DNA from: Epiperipatus broadwayi
Taxonomy: Eukaryota > Onychophora > Udeonychophora > Euonychophora > Peripatidae
Length of the DNA stretch: 64,000 nt
Assembly: GCA_028023455.1 (NCBI GenBank)
Contig: JAQFVV010000229.1
Location: 308,501-372,500, forward strand
Direction of reading: 5' to 3'
This document shows, one piece after another, positions 13,480 to 26,013 of this stretch. Within the stretch, counting starts at the first letter, position 1, and each line of letters begins with the position of its first letter. The notes beneath the pieces are model-generated. The model made no database searches. It saw only the letters and a list, made by a program, of their open reading frames with translations, and was not told the origin of the DNA. The position numbers were made by a program, and so were the translations under genes.

Positions 13480-13900
13480 TGGGTGTCAATTAAGGATATC
13501 AGCTACTATATTTTCTGAACCAGGGTAATATATTATATTTTATAATCAAACTACTGCAATATCAGACTCCATGTAATGAGAATATCATTATTAAGATAGC
13601 TTTTATTTAAGAACTCCAAGAAGCAATGATCTGTGATGATTATTATTTTAGACCATCTGCCACTAGCTTGTGGTAAGGTACAAAGAAGAAAATATTCATT
13701 TTTGCCAGTCACATAAAAATTTTTTGTATTGAGGGGTAAACTTCCCTTTCTGTAATGGTTATGCTGTTCAACTTTCTAGCATCCACACAGAGTCTTACAG
13801 ATCCATACCATTTCTTAACAAGTGCCAGTGAATTGTTATATGATGACAAGCCCTTTTCTATGATTTCTCACTTTATAACATCTCCTTGATATTTAAATGG
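13480..13900 (-). pseudogene. Ty3/Gypsy RT N-terminus fused to RNase H by internal deletion
   Basis: On the minus strand the RT start is readable at about 13850-13735 (SLALVKKWYGSVRLCVDARK and then LNSITI). Instead of the rest of RT, including the YxDD box, the sequence passes within about 100 bp to RNase H (ITDHCFLEFLNKSYLNNDIL, then a PGSENIVADIL-type end at about 13500). The RT palm and connection are therefore missing by deletion. Frame breaks are present as well. Confidence 0.75.
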
Positions 13901-14140
13901 AATTAGGTATGTACAGGTTTGAAAATATGTTTCCTCCTTAACTCATTTTCAGTGAACATAATCCTTAATTTCTCCTGGAATATTTGAGAAAACACTTATA
14001 TTTCTTTCCAAAACTTCTTGCAATATCACCCTTTCTTATTATAGGTAAATGGATGATTCCTCAACTTTATTTAATATTAATTCATTATCTGGGCTTGGTT
14101 TTAAGCACCTTATTTGATTACCCAGAGATCTGGATAGACC

Positions 14141-14400
14141 TTATAATTTAACTTGCTCCTGATATAGAGAGAATATACACTTGTCATAATTTATAATACA
14201 TTTCTGTTGGCTCAAAAAATTTGATCCAATCTCAACATCTTGGACTAATTCTGCCATTAATAAAAATGTATGTTCAATGGTTATTTGGTCCCAGCCAAGA
14301 TCCAGACAAACTTGATATTCCTCCATGATAGTCTTTCTTCCATTATCCAAGGTCATTTAGATCACACAGGCTAATAATTTGGTAATAGTATGAATATTGA
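14141..14400 (-). pseudogene. Ty3/Gypsy protease C-terminal remnant
   Basis: The minus-strand 71-aa open frame includes VEIGSNFLSQQKCIINYDK, which fits the LGxDFLxxxxCxIDY segment at the C-terminal end of Gypsy aspartic proteases. It lies directly upstream of the RT remnant at 13.9 kb, as expected. The catalytic DTG part is not recognisable to the right. Confidence 0.65.
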
Positions 14401-14736
14401 TCTCTACCGCTTGATGGCATTGTTTTTCACACAATGCACATCAATATACCATTTTAGTGACCTAATTTACAGCTAACACTACAACAGTATTGTTTAGAGC
14501 TGTAACAGTCTGCCTAGAGGGCAATGTATTCTATGATTATGTAATGAAATACTACACCCATTAACTTGTGACAGTATTCCTCAAATGAACACAATTCAAC
14601 TCTTGGTACTGTCTGATTTGATGGTGGTCTTATGTAAAGGATGCAAAACTATGAAAAAATTCATTGTGGAAAAGTTTTGAGAAAGCATAGTGAATTTAGT
14701 ATTACATATTAAGAATTGTCAGGCTATCATACACAA

Positions 14737-14767
<31 letters not shown>

Positions 14768-15639
14768 CAAGCCCCCTTAAATTCCTCCAATACCAATTAC
14801 ACACTGTTTGATCTAATCCGAATCAAAGACCCATGATATTAGCGTTATTTATTAATCACTAGTTTAATATTAAAGTAACTACAATTGACAAACCATTAAT
14901 TGCAACACACATTTTAAACCCTAACTTAATTATACTGTAAATACATATTTCAATTAAATTATAAGACATATAGATAACTAATATTTAGCAATTATCACCT
15001 TGTTAAATGTATTATAACTCCAACACAATATAATAATGCATGGTAAATAAGATTGGATAAAATAAACGAAATCAAAAAATGAAAATTAATATTACTGTAA
15101 ATAAATATCAAATAAATTTTTTATTATTATTAACAAATTAAATATATTAATATTGGTAAAAGCCTGAAATTTGGGTAAAGCCGCTTGGAGCATTGATGCT
15201 AGACAAAATCAATAAAATATAATGTTACCGGGCCACCGCAACTTTTTCTTTTTTTAGACAACAAGGTTTGTTTTTTTTTTCTAATATTGTTTAAATGAAT
15301 AATTTTTATTTCATTTAGAACATGATTTCTTTATTATTAAACAAATTTTGATATTCATTTTCCTTACTTTTTGTGGGTTTTTTGGAACCTGACTGACATT
15401 TTTTCAACAAATTTTGCTAATTGTATTTTTTTTCTTTTAATCATTTGAAAAATTCGGACCGTTTCATGATGTCAAAAAATTTGTTTGAATCCCACCGCCA
15501 AAAAAATAGAATACAATTATTTGCGACTTGCTTAGAACTTAATTCTACCTTTCTTTTTTTTTGGCTTGACTAAATGGTTTTTCTTATTATTATTAATTTT
15601 ACTTTTATTTTAAAAAACACAACTTGTTTTCACTTTGAT

Positions 15640-16160
15640 TTAGATTATGTTTGAATTAGCCTTTTTTTTTGGCTACTACAAGAAACAGCTTTTTGAGCAG
15701 GGGATGGGGGGGGGGGGAATTCGTACTGTTATTATTAACAAAAAGGCAACAAAAATAGTCAATTATTTTAACAGTGCTGAAAAAAGGGAATCAACTTTGG
15801 GACTTGTTTTGAATTTTGATTTCTTTTTGGTTGATGTAATTGTTTTTCTTAATATTAAATCAAAATTTACTTTTGTGTTTTTGCCGATTAAAAAATTGTT
15901 TTCAAACACCCACCCCTACATCTTCGGAAAAAGAATTGTAACCAAAAAGTCAAGAATTTAACTTTTTTCCTTTTTTTTAAACAACTTTTTACTTTGATTT
16001 CTATTTCATTCGAATTACCTTTTTTTTTTTTTTTTAGCCTTCTACAATAAACTGTTTGTGGGGGTGGAAGTGGGTGGGTATTTCATAATTTGTTATTCTT
16101 AACAAAAAGTCAACCAAAGTTGTCATTTATTTTAACCCCACTGCAAAAAATTAAATCCAA
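15640..16160 (+). repeat. Two diverged copies of a roughly 355-bp tandem unit
   Basis: The copy beginning near 15641 (Tn, then GGCTACTACAAGAAACAGCT, a G-run, TTATTATTAACAAAAAGGCAA and ATTTTAACAGTGCTGAAAAA) is followed by a second near 15995 with the same order of elements (Tn, CTTCTACAATAAACTG, a G-rich run, TTATTCTTAACAAAAAGTCAA, TTTTAACCCCACTGCAAAAA). The units are strongly diverged. Open frames in this stretch look non-coding. Confidence 0.6.
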
Positions 16161-16684
16161 ATACTTGTCAATTTCTAATGAAATAAAAAACAACAAAAAA
16201 GGGCATAAAATTTGGACTTTTTACAATTATTTATTTGATTTTATTGCTGTAATAAAAAGTGGACATTATGTGTGCCTGACAAAAAAAAATCTCACACACT
16301 TTCTGTACTCGGCAATTCTGAAGAAAAGTTTCAAAATTGCACATTCGTCTCAGACCTTTTAGTGGTCTCGAATATTTTCCCAACACTGAAACATGACTTA
16401 GCGCGTGAGCTTTGTCGAAGCCTGTTCGAACATACACTTTGCCAATTTTTTACATATTAACCTTTTTTTCAGGAAGGGTGGGGACTATATGACAATTATT
16501 AATAATTAACAACATTTTTAAAAACGAAATGACATTACTCTATACGGAGATTTGAAAAAGTTGTACCGCCTTGAAATTTAAACACCCTCAAGTGATATGG
16601 TAATCAGCTATGAATAGAATGGATATGCATAAATAGCTTCGAAGCACAAAACAGACCGTAATATTTTTGTGCAATGTCATGTAA

Positions 16685-16745
16685 AGTGGCCTAGCTCAAT
16701 GGGTTAATACAATATGTAAATGTTGTATTAGCCTGTAAGGCCACA
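16685..16745 (+). other. Possible tRNA-like box A segment (SINE fragment)
   Basis: TGGCCTAGCTCAATGGGTTA fits a polymerase III box A, and the next 40 bases contain the inverted pair AATACAA...TTGTATT. No box B lies at normal distance, so this is at best a fragment. Confidence 0.25.
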
Positions 16746-17949
16746 GCCGCCAAAACAGGATTTTTATGTGTTTTGACATGTAAACAATGCCCCAAGTGAC
16801 TGTGCCCAGATTTCAAGCTTTCACCTTAATATTCATTAAAAATGATGTCAACAATAGACCTAAATGATAATCACAAACTTGTTTTTGAACAACGAGTTTT
16901 TTCTCCAAAGAGCATACATTTTCTTATCTGCTGAATAACCTACAAAAATGTAGGTAGAGGATTCAAATTGAATTGTAATTAGCAGAGAAATATCAGCCAA
17001 TTTTGGGTTGAAATAATATTAAAAACCATTATATAAATATGCAAGAAAGGAGTACAAACATATATAATTAAAGTTAGCTAACTAAAGAATTCTAAATTGA
17101 ACTCTTTACAAGTAAATTCAGATCATGCAAATTTCCAAAGTGAAGTGGTTAATTGTAAGTTATAAATCGCAATATCTAGATTCCAGGTTATATTATATAA
17201 TACAAGAAATATTGATATTACTTCACTCAAAATAATTAATTAAAGAAATACATTAATAATGATAAAGACAAATATGCATTGCTAAGTGCAAAAGTGACAT
17301 TGGGGGAAAAAGGCGTCCCTCATGGAACTATAACTTATCGAAACTTGAATGGAATTCACCTAGCACTTTACACTTGTGGTATGAACATCAAGCCTTTTAA
17401 TGAATGGATCCTATAACTTTCCACTTCAAAGCAGAAATTCCAAGGTTATAAAGGATAAGTGATTTAATGATTGTTGTAGAATATTCACAATTTACCATCT
17501 ATACCTGAAATGAGTTCATAAGAATTACTGGAATGATTCACTAGGACATTTTTCCTTATAAACTTCAAAACTAAATTTAGATTGATGTCATTAACTTTAT
17601 TTATTTATATATTCGATATAATTTTTTTTCTTTACTTTAATGTAGAGGCAAAAAGGTGGAATAAAAGTGTTAATATGTAGCATGATGAAAAAATATTGTT
17701 GCCTTTAGTGTAAGCAAAATAAAATATAGTTTATGATGAGCACTTGATTGTATACTAATTTGATAATCATCAGAAGGGAAAGGTAAGATTTTACCCAATA
17801 CGTATTTAGTTCAAACACTTATATACTTGTGCCATATATATTTTACTTTGTTGTTTATGTTAATAATTGTGTTAAATGCTTTGAGTATATTTGACTAACT
17901 ATTTCTGTCATAAATGGTCTTTCTTGTCTATATCATGACCACATAACAG

Positions 17950-18190
17950 AGTCCATAACAGTGAAATTCGAGATCACCATTATGACAGGTTGAAATCTAA
18001 TATACAAAGTTAATTAAAATAAAATGAATTATGAGTTTCAAGTAAAAATATAGAAAGTAAAGATGATTGTGATAATCCTAAACATAATATAAATTTCATT
18101 TATGTTAATAGAGACATCAAGTGGCTAGTTTTTGTGGGGATCAGGGTTTGGAATAATAGTTAGAACCAATTATAAGCAAAGAATATTCAT
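17950..18190 (+). repeat. Dispersed repeat family, copy 2
   Basis: This is the partner of the segment at 1855-2035, sharing the block from ATAATATAAAT through GATCAGGGTTTGG to AATTATAAGCAAAGAAT with scattered substitutions. The borders are approximate. Confidence 0.5.
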
Positions 18191-19954
18191 AATTTTGTTA
18201 TAAATTTCCTTTGTTAAAATATTAATCGCTGTAAATATAGTTATTAAATATATTCAAATGTTAAATTAAAATTCTTGGTATGTTTTTCTATAGTCAACAT
18301 TCAATTGGCCATATCTTCTCACATATTTATAAATATTTTTGACCATTTACACATAAGTTTATTTATATTCATACTTACCATTAAACACATACACATATTT
18401 ACACCTATCTATATTTTAAGTGATACTAATATAGTCTGAACTAGAGGATCATGCAGAGTCTTCATGAGTTCGAAATTCAAAATAACGGAAATGAATTACG
18501 GCATGGATGAGGCGAGTTAGATATATATTTAATATTAAGTTGATTCTTAACCTTTCCTCATCTAGGAATGAAATCAATGTGTACATGGTAGATACAAAGA
18601 TCAAAGATATACTCTGTTATTCATTGTGATGACCCAGCTAATCTATTTTCATACCAGGTAAAAGCCCATTCCATTACAATATATATATATAAGTAATTCT
18701 GTATTTTTATTATATATATACATTTTAAATCCTTAACAAAAATCGAAGCCATTTAAAAATAATTACTTAAAATGTTTTACAAGGACATGCGTGGCATGGT
18801 TATTTTAATTGCATCTACCAAAAATAGAAAAAAAATGTTTATCAAAAATATAATAATTATAAATTATTCAACTCAATCCTCTAAGTGGGGCTCATCGTAC
18901 AGAGCTGCATTAACTGTAGTCGAAAACAACTTGAAAAAATCTGTATAAACTCTTCTTTAATTTAAATGAATGGACATGACAGATTGTAAACATATTTACT
19001 GATAAACAAATAATAAATAATTATAATATGATCAATATTATTTCTCAATGTAATCACATATACAAATCTGCATAAATTCTTTAAATCACACTGCTTCTTC
19101 TAACAATTAACTTTTAGATAAATGCTTTGCTTCAGTTGGTTTTTTAAATCTAATGTCCCAACTCCTCACTGAAGAGACCCATAGGTCGAAACCAGTCTGG
19201 GGATGGGGACAATCCAAGATAAAAATGATTTGAATGCCTTCTCTTGTAGTAGCATTTATCATAAATATAAAAAAAAGCTTGTTTAGAGCTAATTAGCATG
19301 CTCTTAATTTTACATATTTGTAAGTGCAAGCTATATATAAGTCATGTGACATCTGACTTTTTATTATTACTAATATTGATTAAATCAAATCATATGTAAT
19401 ATTGATGATCAATTATAAATGATCATTATTATAAATATAAATTATGATTATTCAACATTTTCTAACCTTTTTAACTCTATTTCATTTAAAAGAAATAAAA
19501 TCATATATAATTTCCGATATTTCCAATATCGATATAAATTTTCAAAAGTAATAACTCGATTCATTTCCAAAAACACGCTTTTAATGAATACAAATTTGCA
19601 TTATAAGTGTGTATTTATACATATATTTTAATATTAAATAAATTCTATATTATATTTAAGTCTATTTGATGTTAATGTGCAGACAATGATAAATCTTGTA
19701 ATTTATTCAACAAGATCATTTTTATATAAAGTCTTTCAATTTTTTTTATATAGAAAGTAATTTTTGGATTTTTTAATAAAATAATAATTAGTATTTGAAG
19801 ATTTATAAAGAAACATACAAGATAACGTTCAAAATAATGTGTCTATTGTAAAAAATACATTTCAATTTTTTTCTATCATTTGTTTCCCAACAACGCTTAA
19901 CTTATTACCTAATATATTACACAATCACCACTTTCTATGCTTATACAAGCTGTT

Positions 19955-20333
19955 ATTAACAGTAGCAGACTCTCCTTACAGTACTGCCACTCAGTACAAG
20001 CTTTAATAATCAGTGGATGTCGAAAGGCAATTTCAATTTTGGACCTACTCATCTAATATCTCATGACTAGTTTCTAGCTTGTGTTTATCATCAGTGAGAA
20101 GTTTTGGATCTGAGAGCACTGCACCTAGATCTAAGAATCTAATGCAACACTCTAATACAAAGCTCTCAGATCCAAAGTTGTTTACTGATGAAAGCCACAA
20201 GCTAGAAACTAAACTGGAGCTATTGGATGAGTAGGCACTAGGTGGGGATTTTATTCACAAAACTTTCTGTATCCACTAAATACTAAAACTTGCACTGGTT
20301 GACACTACTATATGGAGAGTTTGCTATTGTTAC
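19955..20333. mobile_element. Palindromic MITE, about 380 bp
   Basis: The two halves are imperfect reverse complements. The left starts AACAGTAGCAGACTCTCC and the right ends GGAGAGTTTGCTATTGTTAC. Inner pairs include CTAGTTTCTAGCTTGTG with CACAAGCTAGAAACTA, and TTTTGGATCTGAGAGC with GCTCTCAGATCCAAA. There is no ORF. The 15-base string TTACCTAATATATTA occurs both shortly upstream (about 19905) and directly at the right end (about 20329). It could be a target duplication if the element starts further left than the hairpin. Confidence 0.75.
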
Positions 20334-20555
20334 CTAATATATTAATGGCCTAATTACTCTCTGATGCACCTTTCTCAATAATTCTTCTTTAATTTTTAGA
20401 AATATATTTTTCTGGAGGAAATATATTATAAAAAATATTATTGTATCACATAAATAAATCGTGGTTCAGACCTTATCTTTATTCACAAGGTAGCATTATT
20501 GGAAAAATACAGCATTTGGGGGAGGAAGGAAAAATTTGCCATTATATATATATAT

Positions 20556-22686
20556 TATAACGATCCAAACGAAGTGGTAGATCGCATCGCACCGCACCAC
20601 CAAAGGGCGCCATCTAGGCATTTGAGCCTAGAAAAATTTATAAAGTAGGCAGATACGCGCTGTTAGGATTCCACTTTATTTACATATTTAGATCGTTAGC
20701 CCATTGTCACTAGCTCAGCGGAGACGCCGAGATAAAAATCTATAAATTTTATATCTTAAATATAAAAGAATAAAATAATAAAAGCCACTGCCAGAAATTA
20801 ACACAGAAAAATATTTATTTACGCACATATAAAATCATTCTAAATTCGAGGAATAAGTTTAACATTTAGATTTTTATCTTAATTTTTAATTTTACATTTA
20901 AAATAGCTTGCTATAATGTTTAATATTTTATTTAGAGGGTCGAGTATGAATGGACTACATAGGTCTGCATTTGAAAGGAAAATATTCTTCCCTGATTTAA
21001 CCTTAGGCAACAAATTTCGCAATCAACTGGCGCCAATCCATCTGATACATTCATGTATTCAATGTAGCATGATACGACAACACAAAATACTATATTGTCA
21101 GGAATGTACATCTGAACAATAAGTAGAAATAGAGAAGAGATTGATTCTCCACCAACAGGAATGTGACATCTGTTGGCAAGTAGATCAATAAACAAAAAAC
21201 TCCATAGGAATGGACTGCGGTCTTCTGCCGACTTACAAACCCATCCATAGGCAAACAGAGGGTGTGTGGCGTATATCTATAATCCTGCCCGTAGCGGACC
21301 TCATACTACATCTACTAATTACACAAATATATCCAATCCATTGAACCAATTCAACTACGAAATGAATAACCTAAGATTACCCTCCCTTAATATAACTTTA
21401 CAAACTATATAGCCATTCACGCCCGACTTAATTTTAACATTTAAATACGTTCGCACAGATTTGTTTAAAAATGTTGGGTATAGATCGATTACATAGATTC
21501 CACGGTCAAAAACATTTCAAAATAAACATAAACGATCAAAATACAAAATTATTGATACCGACAATCGCAGAGGGAAACTTATAAGTAACCCAATAGTATT
21601 CACCATAAGATACTTGCGTTGTCACCAATAACTTAAAAGACATCCGAATAAATACATTTTAGATACTCACCGTAAGGTATCATTATTTATCGAATGTCTA
21701 TATATTTTGATCAAATATGAAAACCAAAATCTAATTAACCGCAAACGAATCCATGCAAGCGTCTATAGACAACTTAAATGTAATGCATTTAATAATTTCT
21801 ACAATCAGAAAAAAAAAAAAAATGGAAATGATGTTTATCAATCGGAAAACATATAAAATTAACATTATTAAATTGATTTAAAAACTTACAAAAGTCAGAT
21901 AAGAGTCCGTTTTAACATTTAATTTGTCTTGTTTATTAATTTGTACAACTTGACGAAAGTTCTTGATTGATTTTAATAATTGTTCATTTCCTATAGCTTA
22001 TGGTAGAAGAGCTCCGGTTCCTGGTGTCAATGTCCACAGAGTCTTTAATTGCAAGTAATAATGTTCTGGAGGTGGCATTTGCTGGTTCCTGGTATCACAG
22101 TCATTTCATTTTATTTTTTTTTACAGAAATAAGTGGGAGAGAACGATAAAGTGCGTCTTATCGCTCGTCTCCCAACCAAGTTGAAAAAGCCTCTTGAACT
22201 CAATATTTTTTTTCTTTTATATCATCCACAAGGATTCACTGAACAAAACGTCACTGCTCTGTTTTTTTCGCCATGGTCCGAGCCAAGGCTTAGTGCTTCC
22301 ATTGGTCAAGCTAAAATTCCTTTCTTCTCTTATCTAACTTTCCATCTGACTTTTTAATTAAACAGCTTTTAGATAATTAATAAACAATCATTTCCTTTTA
22401 TAGATTACAGGAATTAATTAATACCTGTTTTTATTTTAACTTACGTTATTTTTTTATTAAAATATTTTTATATTTCAATCTTGTATTTTTTTATTTAAAA
22501 AAAAATACATTCAAATACTTTTTTTTTTTTGTTTATGAAAAAAAAAATTTTTAAAGTTTAACATCTGTGCGAATGTATACACGTTTAACAATGTTTTAAT
22601 TTTAGCGTTTAGTTTTTTACTTTTATTTGCGAACTTTTAAGTTTTTATTTTAAATTAATGTAACGACATATTTATATATCGTTACA
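20556..22686 (-). mobile_element. LTR copy 1 of three-LTR array (LTR retrotransposon, minus strand)
   Basis: Read on the minus strand the unit starts TGTAACGATATATAAATATG and ends ...ATCGTTATA, an inverted terminal pair of the LTR type (the expected final ACA is changed to ATA). It is about 2131 bp. It is followed on the genomic left by (TA)n flank rather than by internal sequence, so this is the outermost LTR. Near the LTR end is a GC-richer block (GGGCGCCATCTAGGCATTTG on the plus strand), and an AATAAA-like signal lies on the minus strand near 20670. Short ORFs inside (68, 87 and 74 aa) are judged incidental. Confidence 0.75.
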
Positions 22687-23292
22687 TATCAGTAAACTTC
22701 CTCAAAAAACAAAAACATTAAAAAAAAAAAAAAAACTTTACTTAGTGTTAGTAATTAATTACGTTACACAAATTGATTTATATATGAAAATTTCAAAAGG
22801 ACAAAACTTTTTTTTTTAAAAGACAAAACAGTAATTACACACAAATATAATGATTTTAAAAAAAAATGTTGACTGTTGATTCCTTATTACCAGCTAAATT
22901 TCTGCCCCCTCCCTTCCAAGTTTCATTTCTTCTACCTTTAACTATTACTTAGGCAAGTTGAACGATTAGATTTTAGTTTAACAAGACTTTTTTAAAAAAA
23001 AAAATCTATGATTTAGATTTATTATTACGTTTTATTTATTACTTTTTATTCCTCATATTTCTCTTTACATATGCGCAATTTTTCTTACTGGCAGCACCTT
23101 TTTACACAAAACTTCATAACTTCATATAATACAAACAAATATATTTATACTGATTTCAGAAAAAATATTACGGGCTTGATTTATTTTTAACATTCTCAGG
23201 GCACTCGTGTTTATTCAAGATAGGAAATTCTCAGCATCAATTCCCCTTCTCAGGGTCAATCTCTGAGGTAAGGCCACACTTGGGACGCCAAT
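22687..23292 (-). mobile_element. Internal region 1 of the array, with primer-binding site
   Basis: About 606 bp between LTR copies. On the minus strand a primer-binding-site-like TGGCGTCCCAAGTGTGG (23290-23274) begins two bases after the LTR end, complementary to a tRNA 3' end of the form ...GGGACGCCA. The opposite end has a short purine run (GAGGAAG) before the next LTR. There is no gag or pol frame and the internal region is far shorter than the LTR, so the element is non-autonomous (LARD/TRIM-like). Confidence 0.7.
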
Positions 23293-25421
23293 TATAACGA
23301 TCCAAACGAAGTGGGAGATCGCATCGCACCGCACCGCACTACCAAAGGGCGCCATCTAGGCATTTGAGCCTAGAAAAATTTATAAAGTAGGCAGATATGC
23401 GCTGTTAGGATTCCACTTTATTTACATATTTAGATCGTTAGCCCATTGTCACTAGCTCAGCGGAGACGCAGAGATAAAAATCTATAAATTTTATATCTTA
23501 AATATAAAAGAATAAAATAATAAAAGCCACTGCCAGAAATTAACACAGAAAAATATTTATTTACGCACATATAAAATCATTCTAAATTCGAGGAATAAGT
23601 TTAACATTTAGATTTTTATCTTAATTTTTAATTTTACATTTAAAATAGCTTGCTATAATGTTTAATATTTTATTTAGAGGGTCGAGTATGAATGGACTAC
23701 ATAGGTCTGCATTTGAAAGGAAAGTATTCTTCCCTGATTTAACCTTAGGCAACAAATTTCGCAATCAACTGGCGCCAATCCATCTGATACATTCATGTAT
23801 TCAATGTAGCATGATACGACAACACAAAATACTATATTGTCAGGAATGTACATCTGAACAATAAGTAGAAATAGAGAAGAGATTGATTCTCCACCAACAG
23901 GAATGTGACATCTGTTGGCAAGTAGATCAATAAACAAAAAACTCCATAGGAATGGACTGCGGTCTTCTGCCGACTTACAAACCCATCCATAGGCAAACAG
24001 AGGGTGTGTGGTGTATATCTATAATCCTGCCCATAGCGGACCTCATACTACATCTACTAATTACACAAATATATCCAATCCATTGAACCAATTCAACTAC
24101 GAAATGAATAACCTAAGATTACCCTCCCTTAATATAACTTTACAAACTATATAGCCATTCATGCCCGACTTAATTTTAACATTTAAATACGTTCGCATAG
24201 ATTTGTTTAAAAATGTTGGGTATAGATCGATTACATAGATTCCACGGTCAAAAACATTTCAAAATAAACATAAACGATCAAAATACAAAATTATTGATAC
24301 CGACAATCGCAGAGGGAAACTTATAAGTAACCCAATAGTATTCACCATAAGATACTTGCGTTGTCACCAATAACTTAAAAGACATCCGAATAAATACATT
24401 TTAGATACTCACCGTAAGGTATCATTATTTATCGAATGTCTATATATTTTGATCAAATATGAAAACCAAAATCTAATTAACCGCAAACGAATCCATGCAA
24501 GCATCTATAGACAACTTAAATGTAATGCATTTAATAATTTCTACAATCAGAAAAAAAAAAAATGGAAATGATGTTTATCAATCAGAAAACATATAAAATT
24601 AACATTATTAAATTGATTTAAAAACTTACAAAAGTCAGATAAGAGTCCATTTTAAATAAGTTGGCTTGTTTATTACATTGTACAACTTGACGAAAGTTCT
24701 TGATTGATTTTAATAATTGTTCATTTCCTATAGCTTACGGTAGCAGAGCTCCCGGTTCCTGGTGTCAGTGTCCACAGAGTCTTTAATTGCAAGATCAATC
24801 TAATGTTCAGGAGGTGGCATTTGCTGGTTCATGGTATCAGTCATTTCATTTCAGAGATAAGTGGGAGAGAACGATAAAGTGCGTCTTTATCGCTCGTCTC
24901 CCCAACCAAGTTGAAAAAAGCCTCTTGAACTCAATATTTTTTTCTTTTTATATCATCCACAAGGATTCACTGAACAAAACGTCACTGCTCTGTTTTTTTC
25001 GCCATGGTCCGAGCCAAGGCTTAGTGCTTCCATTGGTCAAGCTAAAATTCCTTTCTTCTCTTATCTAACTTTCCATCTGACTTTTTAATTAAACAGCTTT
25101 TAGATAATTAATAAACAACCATTTCCTTTTATAGATTACAGGAATTAATTAATACCTGTTTTTATTTTAACTTACGTTATTTTTTTATTAAAATATTTTT
25201 ATATTTCAATCTTGTATTTTTTTTATTTAAAAAAAATACATTCAAATACTTTTTTTTTTTTTTGTTTATGAAAAAAAAAATATTTTTAAAGTTTAACATC
25301 TGTGCGAATGTATACACGTTTAACAATGTTTTAATTTTAGCGTTTAGTTTTTTACTTTTGTTTGCGAACTTTTAAGTTTTTATTTTAAATTAATGTAACG
25401 ACATATTTATATATCGTTACA
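23293..25421 (-). mobile_element. LTR copy 2 of three-LTR array
   Basis: About 2129 bp, nearly identical to copy 1 over its length (a few substitutions, small homopolymer indels, and a local rearrangement near 24780-24850 that copy 3 shares). It is the shared middle LTR between the two internal regions. Confidence 0.75.
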
Positions 25422-26013
25422 TATCAGTAAACTTCCTCAAAAAACAAAAACATTAAAAAAAAAAAAAATTTACTTAGTGTTAGTAATTAATTATGTTACA
25501 CAAATTGATTACAGTATATATGAAAATTTTAAAAGGACAAAACTTTTTTTTTTTAAAAGACAAAACAGTAATTACATACAAATATAATGATAAAAAAAAT
25601 GTTGACTGTTGATTCCTTATTACCAGCTAAATTTCTGCCCCCTGCCTTCCAAGTTTCATTTCTCCTATCTTTTACCATTTCTTAGGCAAGTTGAACTATT
25701 AGATTTTAGTTTAACAAGACTTTTTAAAAAAAATCTATGATTTAGATTTATTATTACGTTTTATTTATTACTTTTTATTCCTCATATTTCTCTTTACATA
25801 TGCGCAATTTTTCTTACTGGCAGCACTTTTTACACAAAATTCATAACTTTATATAATACAAACAATATATTCTGATTTCAGAAAAAATATTATGGGCTTC
25901 ATTTATTTTTAACATTCTCAGGGCACTCGTGTTTATTCAAGATAGGAAATTTCAGCATCAATTCCCCTTCTCAGGGTCAATCTCTGAGGTAAGGCCACAC
26001 TTGGGACGCCAAT
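25422..26013 (-). mobile_element. Internal region 2 of the array, with primer-binding site
   Basis: About 592 bp, closely matching internal region 1, with the same minus-strand primer-binding-site candidate at 26011-25995. No coding potential. Differences from region 1 are scattered small indels in A/T runs. Confidence 0.7.

Larger units (their letters stand above)
14640..19950. other. Long intronic stretch, mainly low-complexity and unidentified repeats
   Basis: Contains a (CA)n(TA)n tract at 14738-14767, the degenerate tandem repeat at 15640-16160, a possible tRNA-like box A at about 16690, the dispersed repeat at 17950-18190 and (TA)n tracts at 18680-18720. No protein-coding region was recognised. 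Confidence 0.4.

Noticed and set aside
13106-13528. 140-aa plus-strand ORF
   Set aside because: It is antisense to the integrase/RNase H remnant, which explains its openness.
7560-14400. Joining the gag-like remnant (7.6-8.9 kb) with the pol remnant (12.2-14.4 kb) as one element
   Set aside because: Both are on the minus strand, where gag must lie at higher coordinates than pol; the order is wrong.
20932-21195. 87-aa minus-strand ORF repeated in all three LTR copies (also 23674 and 26395)
   Set aside because: Its conservation is explained by the near-identity of the LTRs as DNA; an overlapping plus-strand ORF is equally conserved, and the sequence resembles no protein.
24787-25068. 93-aa plus-strand ORF in LTR copies 2 and 3
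   Set aside because: Broken in copy 1 by small indels, antisense to the element, low-complexity; treated as incidental.
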